Source of the DNA: Actinomycetota bacterium
GTDB taxonomy: Bacteria > Actinomycetota > Actinomycetes > Streptosporangiales > Streptosporangiaceae
NCBI GenBank assembly: GCA_003164955.1
Contig: PLRW01000135.1
Coordinates: 3,710-55,723, forward strand
Direction of reading: 5' to 3'
DNA: 52,014 nt
In this document: positions 26,785 to 34,691 of the stretch, piece after piece
How positions within the stretch are numbered: the stretch's first letter is position 1
How the letters are laid out: each line of letters begins with the position of its first letter
The notes under the pieces: generated by a model
Told to the model about the DNA's origin: nothing
Database searches by the model: none
The model's input: only the letters and a program-made list of their open reading frames with translations
Program-made: the position numbers and the translations under genes

Positions 26785-27870
26785 ATGTCGGCACTAGTAA
26801 AAGGCAGGCGCGACTGGCCTGCGGTCCTGTCGCTGGGCTTTAACATCGACCCTAGCGGGAAGCGGCGCAAGCCGGTTCCGATCAGCATCGTGACGCTGGG
26901 AATACTGCTGCCGGGTTTCGCGATGTGGGGGCTGTACCGTGCCTTCACCACCCCCACTGGCATCGGCCTGTGGGTGCTGGCGGCAGCGCTGTACGTGTTC
27001 ACGATGTTCGGCGTGACGCTGGGGAATCACCGCTACTGGACCCACCGCGGGTTTGAGGCCAGGTTCCCGCTGCGGGTCGTGCTGGCCGTGGCGAGCGGCA
27101 TGTCGATGGAGGGCGACATCCAGGGATGGGTGCTGAATCACCGGGCCCATCACCGCTTCTCCGACGTGGCCGGCAAGGATCCGCACTCGCCTTACGAATA
27201 CCCGGGGTGGCGGGGGTACAAGGGCCTGCTGTGGGCGCAGGGCGTGTGGCTGTTCTTCCGATACGAGCGACCGCCAGGATACGCGGTGCATCGCGACCTG
27301 GCCCAGGACCGGCTGGTGCAGTGGCAGCGGCGGGCGTTCCCGTTCCTGGTCGTGGCGAACTTCGGTGTGCCGCTGGCGTTTTACCCGCTGTACGGGTGGA
27401 ACTCGGTGCTGATAGCCGGAGCGCTGCGGACGGCAGCCCTCATGACCGCCACCGGTTTCGTCAACTCCGTCTGCCACAAATGGGGCCACCGGGCCAAGGA
27501 CAGCCGCGGGCACGAGTACCGCGCGGACGACAGCCGTAACAATTTCTTCGTCGCTGTCGTGGCCGGCGGCGAGGGTAACCACAGCTGGCACCACGCCGAC
27601 CCCGGCTGCCCCCGCCACGGCCGCAGGGTCGCACTGGATGCCGAGGCCGCGGCGGCCGGAGTCAAGCCCGAGCGCGGCTGGCACCCCGACGCCACCTGGA
27701 GGCTCATCCAGCTGCTAGCCATGCTGGGCCTGATCCGCAACGTGAAGCAGCCGAAAGCGACGATCTACTTCGCCGACAAGCAACTGGTGCCCAGCCTGCC
27801 GCTGAGGCAGACTCACCGCGAGTGGCACATGAGCGAGCCGGCGGAAACGCAAGAGCTCCTCGCGTCGTGA
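26785..27870 (+). CDS. Acyl-CoA/fatty-acid desaturase (membrane di-iron)
   Basis: 361 codons, ATG preceded by GAAAGGAG. Introduces a double bond into membrane-bound acyl chains (delta-9 type is most likely; position not provable). The three histidine boxes are complete: HRYWTHR (His82, His87), HRAHHR (His119, His122, His123) and EGNHSWHH (His266, His269, His270). Hydrophobic spans at ~32-50 and 60-78, and again around 185-225, place it in the membrane. The HKWGHR motif adds a typical fourth iron ligand region. It stands alone, convergent with the aquaporin gene. The masked ribosome site would suit a cold-responsive lipid gene. Confidence 0.92.
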   Translation: MSALVKGRRDWPAVLSLGFNIDPSGKRRKPVPISIVTLGILLPGFAMWGLYRAFTTPTGIGLWVLAAALYVFTMFGVTLGNHRYWTHRGFEARFPLRVVLAVASGMSMEGDIQGWVLNHRAHHRFSDVAGKDPHSPYEYPGWRGYKGLLWAQGVWLFFRYERPPGYAVHRDLAQDRLVQWQRRAFPFLVVANFGVPLAFYPLYGWNSVLIAGALRTAALMTATGFVNSVCHKWGHRAKDSRGHEYRADDSRNNFFVAVVAGGEGNHSWHHADPGCPRHGRRVALDAEAAAAGVKPERGWHPDATWRLIQLLAMLGLIRNVKQPKATIYFADKQLVPSLPLRQTHREWHMSEPAETQELLAS

Positions 27871-28013
27871 CCCGTAGCAGCCCGCCGAGGAGGGTGAGCC
27901 AGCCGGGGACCGCGCCGAGGAAGGCCCACGACATGGCGACCGCCAGCGCCCCCGACGGGGCTTCGGCGGCTTCGCGGTCGGCGGGGCCGGGGCCGCCCCG
28001 GGGGCGATGGGGC

Positions 28014-28850
28014 TCAAACTTCGCGGTCGAGGGGTGTTCCCTGGGCGGCGCTGGCCTCCTGCGCCTTGGCCGGCCCGCGCAGCACGTACGCCACGCCTAC
28101 CGCGATGGTGGCGCCGGCCACCGGCCCGATCAGGTACACCCACCAGGTCGACACGTTGCCCAGGGCGACGTCGGGCCCGAAGCTGCGGGCCGGGTTCATC
28201 GAGGCACCATCGAACGGCCCGCCCATGGTGCCCCACGCCAGGATGTAGGCGCCCACGGCCAACGGTACGAACGGCCCGTTCAGCTTCGGCCCGTTGGCCA
28301 TGTTGAGGATCATGAGCACCAGGCCGAAGGTGATGACGGCCTCGAACCCGGCGGCCTGCCAGTCCAGGCCCGGCTTGGGCATCGTGGCGGCCAGGTTCCC
28401 GGCCGGCCCGAAGAAGGCGCGGGCCAGCAGCGACCCACAGACCGCGGCGGCAAACTGGACGATCCAGTAGGCGACCGCCATCACCCAGTTCATGTCCCGC
28501 CGCAACGCGAACGCCAGGGTCGTAGCCGGGTTGAAATGGGCCGAGATATCGCCCAGGAAGTAGACCGCCACCACCAGCCACAGCGCCGACACCGCCGACA
28601 GCACCAGCACCGTCTGCCAGGGCTGCAGCGCCCGGCCCCCGTAGCGGGCGAGGACGGCCGCGCCCCCTGACAAGATGAACGTCAGCCCGGCCATGCCCAG
28701 GAACTCCGCCAGCAGCCGCCGCAGCCGGTGGTCGGGATTGGTCCAGTCGGCGTAGCCCCGCTGGCCGCCGACCGACGCGATCAGGGCCGCCTTGCCGACT
28801 GGCTCCATGCTGCCGGCGGCCGCCCTGGGCTTCGTTTCCGGGGAGCTCAC
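28014..28850 (-). CDS. Aquaporin (MIP family channel)
   Basis: 278 codons with a GTG start. Six membrane spans and both pore half-helices are visible: NPA at 107-109 (AHFNPATT) and NPA at 219-221 (SMNPARSFGPD). The Arg after the second NPA is the selectivity-filter Arg. It conducts water or small neutral solutes across the cytoplasmic membrane; there is no clear evidence for a glycerol-specific type. It lies 69 bp downstream of fumC on the same strand and may be co-transcribed. A polar, Ala-rich N-terminus of ~45 residues precedes the first span. Confidence 0.9.
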   Translation of the reverse strand: MSSPETKPRAAAGSMEPVGKAALIASVGGQRGYADWTNPDHRLRRLLAEFLGMAGLTFILSGGAAVLARYGGRALQPWQTVLVLSAVSALWLVVAVYFLGDISAHFNPATTLAFALRRDMNWVMAVAYWIVQFAAAVCGSLLARAFFGPAGNLAATMPKPGLDWQAAGFEAVITFGLVLMILNMANGPKLNGPFVPLAVGAYILAWGTMGGPFDGASMNPARSFGPDVALGNVSTWWVYLIGPVAGATIAVGVAYVLRGPAKAQEASAAQGTPLDREV

Positions 28851-28919
28851 GTCAGGCCTCGGACCGCCGGGCCGATCGGCCCGGCCGCCGGCGCAGCGTT
28901 ATGAACCGGGGCGACCATG

Positions 28920-30398
28920 TCAGGCTTTCCCGGGGCCGGACGGGACGTCGGCCGAGCCGGGACGGGTGAGGGCGAGCGGCTTGACCACCCGGTCGAACAG
29001 TTCCTCGCTGACGCCGTTGGCCAGAGCGGCCTGCTTGAGGGTCAGGTCGTGGTCGATGGCGTAGTAGGAGATGGCCGCGGCCTTGTCGTAGCCGATGACG
29101 GGCGACAGCGCGGTCACCATCATCACCGAGCGGTCGATGTTCTCGGTCAGCTTGGCCTCGTTGAGCTTGGTCCCCTCGACCATGAACTCGCGGAAGTGGT
29201 CGCACATGTCGGCCATGATCAGCGCCGAGTGCAGGTAGTTGCTGATCAGCACCGGGCGGAAGGCGTTCAGCTCGAAATTGCCCTCGGCGCCACCCATGGT
29301 CACCGCTACGTCGGACGCGATGATCTCGATGCAGACCATCAGCATCGCCTCGGCCTGGGTCGGGTTGACCTTGCCCGGCATGATCGACGACCCCGGCTCG
29401 TTGGCGGGGAAGATCAGCTCATGGATCCCGGTACGGGGGCCGGAGCCGAGCCAGCGCAGGTCATTGGCGATCTTGAACAGGGTGACGGCCGCGTCCTTGA
29501 GGCCGCCGTGCGCCCGCACCATGCGGTCCAGGGTGCCCTGAGCAGTGAACTTGTTGGCCGCGGTCGCGAACTTGGCGCCGGTCATCGCCGCGATCTGCGC
29601 CGCCACCTGCTCGCCGAAGCCCACCGGAGCGTTCAGCCCGGTACCGACCGCGGTGCCGCCCATGGCCAGCTTCAGCAGCCCGTGGGTGGCGTGTTCCACC
29701 TCGGCAATGGAGTCATCGAGCGCGCCAGCGTAACCTGACCACTCCTGGCCGACGGTCAACGGGGTCGCATCCTCCAGGTGGGTCCGGCCGATCTTGACCA
29801 CCTCCGCCCACTTTTTCGAATTGCGCTCGATCGCGTCCCGCAGCCGCCGCAGCGCCGGGATGGTCTTCTGCGTCGCCATCGTGTACGCGGCGATGTGCAT
29901 GGCGGTGGGGAAGGTGTCATTGCTCGACTGGCCCATGTTCACGTGATCGTTGGGGTGGACCGGCTCCTGGGAGCCGAGCGTCCCCCCCACCAGCTGGATG
30001 CACCGGTTGGAGATGACCTCGTTCACGTTCATGTTGGACTGGGTCCCCGAGCCCGTCTGCCAGACGTAGAGCGGGAAATCCTCGTCCAGGGCCCCGCTGA
30101 TCACCTCTTCGCACACCCGCTCGATCAGCTGGCCCTTCCAGGCCGGCAGCTGGCCGGCCTGGGTGTTCACCAGGGCCGCGGCCTTCTTCACGTAGCCGTA
30201 GGCGTGGTACACCTCCTTCGGCATCCGGTCGTTGCCGATGTTGAAATGCTCCAGGCTGCGCTGGGTCTGGGCTCCCCAGTACCGGTCAGCGGGAACGTCG
30301 ACATGGCCCAGGCTGTCGAACTCCCGCCGCGTCCCGGTGGCATCCAGGCCGATCGGCAGGTCGAGAATCTTCGGTGCTGAGTCGCTGGTACCGCTCAT
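28920..30398 (-). CDS. fumC: Fumarate hydratase, class II
   Basis: 492 codons from the ATG at 30398, chosen because GGAAGGA lies just upstream; an earlier start at 30425 lacks one. Interconverts fumarate and malate in the citric acid cycle; iron-free cytosolic homotetramer. Signatures: TGSGTQSNMNVNEV, HPNDHVNMGQSSND (substrate-binding and proton transfer), GRTHLEDATPLT, and the lyase signature GSSIMPGKVNPTQ containing the catalytic Ser loop. The ~25 residues before REFDSLG form a short variable head. Monocistronic or with the downstream aquaporin gene. Confidence 0.96.
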   Translation of the reverse strand: MSGTSDSAPKILDLPIGLDATGTRREFDSLGHVDVPADRYWGAQTQRSLEHFNIGNDRMPKEVYHAYGYVKKAAALVNTQAGQLPAWKGQLIERVCEEVISGALDEDFPLYVWQTGSGTQSNMNVNEVISNRCIQLVGGTLGSQEPVHPNDHVNMGQSSNDTFPTAMHIAAYTMATQKTIPALRRLRDAIERNSKKWAEVVKIGRTHLEDATPLTVGQEWSGYAGALDDSIAEVEHATHGLLKLAMGGTAVGTGLNAPVGFGEQVAAQIAAMTGAKFATAANKFTAQGTLDRMVRAHGGLKDAAVTLFKIANDLRWLGSGPRTGIHELIFPANEPGSSIMPGKVNPTQAEAMLMVCIEIIASDVAVTMGGAEGNFELNAFRPVLISNYLHSALIMADMCDHFREFMVEGTKLNEAKLTENIDRSVMMVTALSPVIGYDKAAAISYYAIDHDLTLKQAALANGVSEELFDRVVKPLALTRPGSADVPSGPGKA

Positions 30399-30589
30399 GA
30401 TCTGCACTGTCCTTCCCAAGCGCACGAGCAGGCTGGCAGGTCAACGACATCGGGCCACCGGCGGCCAGCCACCTCACTAGCATCGGATCAGGCCACCGCA
30501 GCCCGCCGGATATGGCACTCAGCCCATCATGGGCCGGTCCCGACGGACTTGTGAATAGACCTCTTGCGGTTGCGATCACCGGCTGCCGT

Positions 30590-30615
30590 TACCGGTACCG
30601 GTACCGGTACCGGTC
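30590..30615. repeat. ACCGGT hexamer microsatellite
   Basis: About four and a half tandem ACCGGT units between fumC and the MpaB-type gene. The unit is self-complementary, so the tract can fold on itself. It might serve as a weak transcription barrier; no function is shown. Confidence 0.75.
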
Positions 30616-30681
30616 CCACCCTGGCCGGCGCTTGCGCGGTGCCGGAGGCTCGTCGTGGTCACGCGGCCACAGGCGCACAGA

Positions 30682-31557
30682 TCAGCTGGCGCTGTGCTCT
30701 TGGCGGCCCGTTTCACCTGCTGCTTCGGCGCGGTGTATGGCCCGCATGGCGCCCCGGAACAGCCGTTGCTGACTAAACGCCAGGCGCGCGGCCCGCAGCC
30801 CGGCGGTCGCCGCCATGTCGCTCAGCGGGCCGCTCGGCCGGCCGTACATCCGCCGGGCCCAGCGCGGCAGGGTCGAGAACGCCACGGCGCTTACCGGCGG
30901 CAGCCCCAGTTTCAGCACGCGGTTGCCGTCGGGCACCGGAGGGTGAAAGGTCAGCTGCAGCGCTTGTTTCGCCTCGTCGCACGCGTACAGCCGCGGCCTG
31001 ATCTCCTCGTAGTAGGCGCCGAGCTCGGCCATGGAAGCGGGCGCTGCCGCCCGGTCGATGCCGATCAGCTCCGCGCTTGCGCGCTGCTCGTCCACGAAGG
31101 CATCGAGATCCGCGGCGGAGAACGGCAGCCGGCTGCGCCGGGCTATGTCGGCGCAGGAGGCGACCTCGCCGCAATGCACCCACAGCAGCAACTCAGGTTC
31201 GTCCACCCGGTACCGCGTGCCGTCGGGGTCGATTCCGGTGAGCGCCTCGTGAATCTTGCGCACGCGACGTCCCGCACCTTCCGCCTCGGCCGTCGTCCCG
31301 AACGTGCGCGTCTCGATGAACTTCCTGGTCCGCCTCAGCCTGGTCCAGGCATCCACGGGCTCGGTGATGGCGGCGTTCTGCAACGTGCCGCGTATCACTC
31401 GCGGATGTAATGCCTGCAGGTACAGTGCGCGGACAATCCCCACCCACATGATCCGGTTGTTCATGACACGCCAGGTCACCGACCCGGGGCCGAACAACCC
31501 CTCATCTTCCCGGGCAGGATCATCCGGACTTGTATACGTGTAGGGCGCGGAGGGCAT
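30682..31557 (-). CDS. MpaB/DUF2236-family oxygenase-like protein
   Basis: 291 codons, ATG with GGGAGGA close upstream. The family (mycophenolic-acid B oxygenase, rubber oxygenase Lcp relatives) comprises b-type haem proteins. Here the conserved block LQALHPRVIRG contains the likely haem-ligand His51, followed by RTRKFIETRTFGTTAEAE and the WVHCGEVASCADIARR stretch. The substrate is unknown; actinomycete members are numerous and mostly uncharacterised. It is divergent from the ArsR gene across 242 bp, so joint control is possible. Confidence 0.82.
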   Translation of the reverse strand: MPSAPYTYTSPDDPAREDEGLFGPGSVTWRVMNNRIMWVGIVRALYLQALHPRVIRGTLQNAAITEPVDAWTRLRRTRKFIETRTFGTTAEAEGAGRRVRKIHEALTGIDPDGTRYRVDEPELLLWVHCGEVASCADIARRSRLPFSAADLDAFVDEQRASAELIGIDRAAAPASMAELGAYYEEIRPRLYACDEAKQALQLTFHPPVPDGNRVLKLGLPPVSAVAFSTLPRWARRMYGRPSGPLSDMAATAGLRAARLAFSQQRLFRGAMRAIHRAEAAGETGRQEHSAS

Positions 31558-31764
31558 CGTCCTCCCTGCTCAGTCCCGGGCGCCGCGGACAGAGCCCGAC
31601 CGCGCCTATCATCCGCGCCAGCATATCGCGCACATCCCGCCGGCCCCGGCCACCTCTGTCCCTGGCTGGACGAGCGGCCAGGCTCGCAGCGATATCGAGG
31701 AGATCGGTTCAGGCAGCGAGGCGGCGAGCTGATCCAACGACGCCGATGTTGCCGCCGCCGGATC

Positions 31765-31793
31765 TAGACCGCTAGTTAGCTATTTGCCATAAT
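31765..31793 (+). promoter_or_regulatory. Candidate promoter of a leaderless ArsR transcript
   Basis: TAGACC (31765-31770) and CATAAT (31788-31793) are separated by 17 bp, and the GTG of the ArsR gene begins six bases after the -10 box. This fits a start site at or next to the initiation codon. The spacer includes TAGTTAGCTA, an imperfect palindrome that could be the regulator's own site. Confidence 0.5.
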
Positions 31794-31799
31794 TCCTTT

Positions 31800-32102
31800 G
31801 TGCTTGACGTGGATCTCATCAAGGCCCTGGGCAACGAGAAGCGCCTTCAGGTCCTGGAGTGGCTGCGCGACCCGGTGGCCAACTTCCCGCCGCAGCGCGA
31901 CGGCGATCTGATCGAAGACGGCGTGTGCGCGCTGTTCATCGCGGAGAAGCTGGGTGTCAGCCCGCCGACCTGCGGCGAGCATCTGAAGCTGCTCTCCCGG
32001 GCGGGCCTGATCAGGGGCAGGAAGATCAAGCAGTGGGTCTTCTACCAGCGCGACGAGGACCGCATCACCCAGGCCAAGGAGGCCCTCGCCAGTGACTGGT
32101 GA
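31800..32102 (+). CDS. ArsR-family winged-helix regulator
   Basis: 100 codons, GTG start, no Shine-Dalgarno, leaderless promoter just upstream. Small dimeric repressor: IKALGNEKRLQVLEWLRDP (helices 1-2), LFIAEKLGVSPPTCGEHLKL (HTH; Cys at the start of the recognition helix), then the wing LIRGRKIKQWVFYQRDE. Cys39 and Cys54 could make a metal or redox sensor, but no CxC metal site is visible, so the ligand is unknown. It sits directly before the dehydratase gene on the same strand and may regulate it or the divergent MpaB-type gene. Confidence 0.85.
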   Translation: MLDVDLIKALGNEKRLQVLEWLRDPVANFPPQRDGDLIEDGVCALFIAEKLGVSPPTCGEHLKLLSRAGLIRGRKIKQWVFYQRDEDRITQAKEALASDW

Positions 32103-32178
32103 CATCGGCGCCGGCGCGGCGCCCCCGTCCAGGCCGAAGCCATCGCCGAACCCGGCTCGTGACGGAGGGCAGCATCTC

Positions 32179-33090
32179 GTGATGACGCATGACGACATTC
32201 ACCGTGCCTACGACACGATCCGCCCTTACCTGCGCCGGACGCCGGTCGTCCAGCTCGACCTGACCGGGCCGGTGACCCTCAAGCTGGAGCAGCTGCAGTG
32301 CGCGGGGTCGTTCAAGGCCCGCGGCGCGTTCACGAACCTGCTGCTGCGGGACGTGCCGGCGGCCGGGGTCGCGGCCGCCTCGGGCGGCAACCACGGCGTC
32401 GCCGTCGCGTACGCCGCGCACCGGCTGGGCATCCCGGCCAGGATCTTCGTGCCCACCGTGTCCTCCCCGGCCAAGGTCGAGCGCATCCGTCAGCTCGCGG
32501 ACCTGGTGATCGGAGGCGATCGGTACGCCGACGCACTGGAGGCCGCGCAGCAGTGGATCGCGATGTCCGGCGCGATGAGCGTGCCCGCCTACGACCAGCG
32601 GGAGACCATCCTCGGTCAGGCCACGCTCGCCCTCGAGCTCGACGACCAGGCCGGGCCGCTGGACACCGTGCTGGTCCCGGTCGGCGGCGGCGGCCTCATC
32701 GCCGGAATCGCCGCGTACTTCGCGGGCACCGCCCGGGTCATCGGCGTGGAGCCCGACGGCGCGCCGACCCTCGTCCGCGCCCGGGCGGCCGGCGGGCCCG
32801 TCGATGCCCCGGCCGGCAGCATCGCCGTAGATGCCCTCGCCCCGCGCCGCGTCGGCGACCTGGTCTTCCCGATCACCCAGGCCTACGTCGAGGACGTGGT
32901 GCTCGTGGACGATGACGCCATCCGCGGCGCGCAGCGCACCCTATGGCAGAGCGCGCGCATCGCCGCCGAGCCGGCCGCCTCGGTCGGCGTCGCAGCCCTG
33001 CTCACCGGAGCGTACAAGCCCGCGCCCGGCGAGCGCGTCGCCGTCATCATCACCGGCGCCAACATGACCCCGTCGCAGCTGGACGGCTGA
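32179..33090 (+). CDS. PLP-dependent serine/threonine dehydratase
   Basis: 303 codons from GTG 32179 (or ATG 32182), chosen because GGAGGG lies about nine bases upstream; a longer reading from 32092 overlaps the ArsR end and adds a Pro-rich non-family head. It deaminates L-Ser/L-Thr to pyruvate/2-oxobutyrate; serine racemase activity cannot be excluded. Key parts: PLP lysine in GSFKARGA (Lys46), ASGGNHG, and the phosphate-binding loop PVGGGGLIAGI. The C-terminal ACT domain of biosynthetic IlvA is absent, which fits a catabolic enzyme. Probably read together with the ArsR gene. Confidence 0.9.
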   Translation: MMTHDDIHRAYDTIRPYLRRTPVVQLDLTGPVTLKLEQLQCAGSFKARGAFTNLLLRDVPAAGVAAASGGNHGVAVAYAAHRLGIPARIFVPTVSSPAKVERIRQLADLVIGGDRYADALEAAQQWIAMSGAMSVPAYDQRETILGQATLALELDDQAGPLDTVLVPVGGGGLIAGIAAYFAGTARVIGVEPDGAPTLVRARAAGGPVDAPAGSIAVDALAPRRVGDLVFPITQAYVEDVVLVDDDAIRGAQRTLWQSARIAAEPAASVGVAALLTGAYKPAPGERVAVIITGANMTPSQLDG

Positions 33091-33141
33091 GGGCGGCCCT
33101 GGCTGGGCAGAAGGACGTTTTCGCTGGGCTGGCGCTGGTAG

Positions 33142-33324
33142 GTGTTCTGTATGACGACTCGCCCCCATGCTGTGGACGTACGGCGCCGCGCCGGCTGGCT
33201 TTCGGAAGACCAGGACGACTTGGAGGCATGGCTCGACGGCCACCGCGAACGGGCGGAAGCCAGAGAGGCCGGCCACCCTCGCGGGATAACCGGCCTCCGG
33301 GATTACTTGCTTACGACTGCTTGA
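33142..33324 (+). pseudogene. N-terminal fragment resembling phosphatidylserine-decarboxylase-family protein
   Basis: 60 codons (GTG 33142 or ATG 33151). RRAGWLSEDQDDLEAWLDGH resembles the N-terminal segment of the larger phosphatidylserine decarboxylase-related proteins, but the frame ends after ~20 further unrelated residues and no catalytic domain follows. It is either a decayed gene end or a small hypothetical protein. The similarity is judged from memory. Confidence 0.4.
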
Positions 33325-33385
33325 GCTTGCGCGTGAACTTCTCCCATGCGGCAGGCGTGAACGCGAGCACATCGCGACGCGCCAT
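33311..33385 (-). pseudogene. C-terminal fragment of a DUF397 protein
   Basis: Read leftward: RRDVLAFTPAAWEKFTRKLK then QS and a stop (33311-33313). The VLAFTPAAW pattern is the usual end of DUF397, a small actinomycete domain found next to XRE regulators. Only ~25 codons fit; the rest of the domain and its usual partner gene are missing. It overlaps the end of the preceding fragment, so the 413-bp gap 33091-33503 is a scar holding two remnants and nothing else recognisable. Confidence 0.45.
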
Positions 33386-33512
33386 GCCCTCCAGTGCCCG
33401 CACCCGCCGGGGAGCTCCAGTGAAGGTTCGCTGCCGCCCGCATGGCTAAGCTGGGTGTGATTTCCGGTTAGGTATTGGACTGATCTTCATCGGCCGGCGA
33501 ATAGTGGACGTT

Positions 33513-34691
33513 ATGTACAGCGGTAACCCTGACGTGCCCGACGACGTCTTCGCCGAAGTTATCAAGCAGATCCACGACTTTGTCCGGACCCGCGTCCTGC
33601 CTCGCGAGGCCGAGATCATGACCACCGACGCCATCCCCGGTGACCTGCGCGCTCAGGCCGCGAAGATGGGCCTGTTCGGGTACGCGATCCCGCAGGAGTG
33701 GGGCGGGCTGGGCCTGGACCTGGTGCAGGACGTCGAGGTGGCCATGGAACTGGGCTACACCTCGCTGGCGTTCCGGTCCATGTTCGGGACCAACAACGGC
33801 ATCGCCGGCCAGGTGCTGGTGGGGTTCGGGACCCCGGAGCAGAAGGCGCGGTGGCTGCCCGGGATGGCCTCCGGTGAGGTGGTCGCCTCGTTCGCCCTCA
33901 CCGAGCCCGGGGCGGGCTCGAATCCGGCCGGCCTGCGGACCACCGCGACCGCGGACGGCGACGGCTGGGTCATCGAGGGGAGCAAGCGTTTCATCACCAA
34001 CGCGACCGAGGCGGCCCTGTTCGTGGTCTTCGCGCGCACCGAGCCCGCTCCTTCATCCGGGCCGGGCATCGCGGTGTTCCTCGTTCCGGCCCGCACGCCC
34101 GGCATCGAGGTGGGGGCGAAGGACGCCAAGATGGGCCAGGAAGGCTCACGGACGGCGGACGTCACGTTCACCCAGGTCCGGGTGGGACCCGAGGCTCTCG
34201 TGAGCGGTTCCGGCGAGGTCGGTTACCGCGCGGCCATGACTTCGCTGGCCCGCGGCCGGGTGCACATCGCGGGGCTCGCGGTGGGCTGCGCCCAACGAGC
34301 CCTGGACGAGTCGGTGGACTACGCCGCGTCGGCCACCCAGGGCGGTACGCCCATCGGCGACTTCCAGCTGGTACAGGCGATGCTCGCCGACCAGCAGACC
34401 GGCGTGCTGGCCGGCCGCGCGCTCGCCCGTGACGCGGCCCGGCTGTACGTCAGCGGCGAGGACCAGCGGGTCGCTCCCTCCGCCGCCAAGCTGTACTGCA
34501 CCGAGATGGCGGGCAAAGTGGCCGACCTGGCGGTCCAGGTGCACGGGGGTACCGGGTACATGCGCGAGGTGCCGGTCGAGCGGATCTACCGCGACGTCCG
34601 CCTGCTGCGCCTGTACGAGGGCACCAGCGAGATCCAGCGCCTCATCATCGGCCGTGCCCTGGTGCGGTCGGCGCAGAAGAGGATGCCGTGA
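33513..34691 (+). CDS. Acyl-CoA dehydrogenase family protein
   Basis: 392 codons from ATG 33513 (GTG 33504 also possible; neither has a good ribosome site). FAD enzyme that forms an alpha,beta double bond in an acyl-CoA. Shows FALTEPGAGSNPAG and WVIEGSKRFITNA (FAD/substrate), the middle beta domain, and the C-terminal LYEGTSEIQRLIIGRAL with the likely catalytic Glu. MGLFGYAIPQEWGGLGLD is typical of the family. The next gene, a CoA-transferase, starts inside its stop codon, so the two probably handle one carboxylic acid: activation to CoA ester and oxidation. Chain length is not predictable. Confidence 0.92.
   Translation: MYSGNPDVPDDVFAEVIKQIHDFVRTRVLPREAEIMTTDAIPGDLRAQAAKMGLFGYAIPQEWGGLGLDLVQDVEVAMELGYTSLAFRSMFGTNNGIAGQVLVGFGTPEQKARWLPGMASGEVVASFALTEPGAGSNPAGLRTTATADGDGWVIEGSKRFITNATEAALFVVFARTEPAPSSGPGIAVFLVPARTPGIEVGAKDAKMGQEGSRTADVTFTQVRVGPEALVSGSGEVGYRAAMTSLARGRVHIAGLAVGCAQRALDESVDYAASATQGGTPIGDFQLVQAMLADQQTGVLAGRALARDAARLYVSGEDQRVAPSAAKLYCTEMAGKVADLAVQVHGGTGYMREVPVERIYRDVRLLRLYEGTSEIQRLIIGRALVRSAQKRMP

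Noticed and set aside
27880..27970. Leftward frame VAMSWAFLGAVPGWLTLLGG resembling the end of an EamA transporter
   Set aside because: Too short and hydrophobic by composition; a GC-rich antisense frame can give this by chance. Left as an open possibility.
30590..30615. ACCGGT tract as a CRISPR-like array or origin
   Set aside because: A simple hexamer microsatellite without spacers or DnaA boxes.
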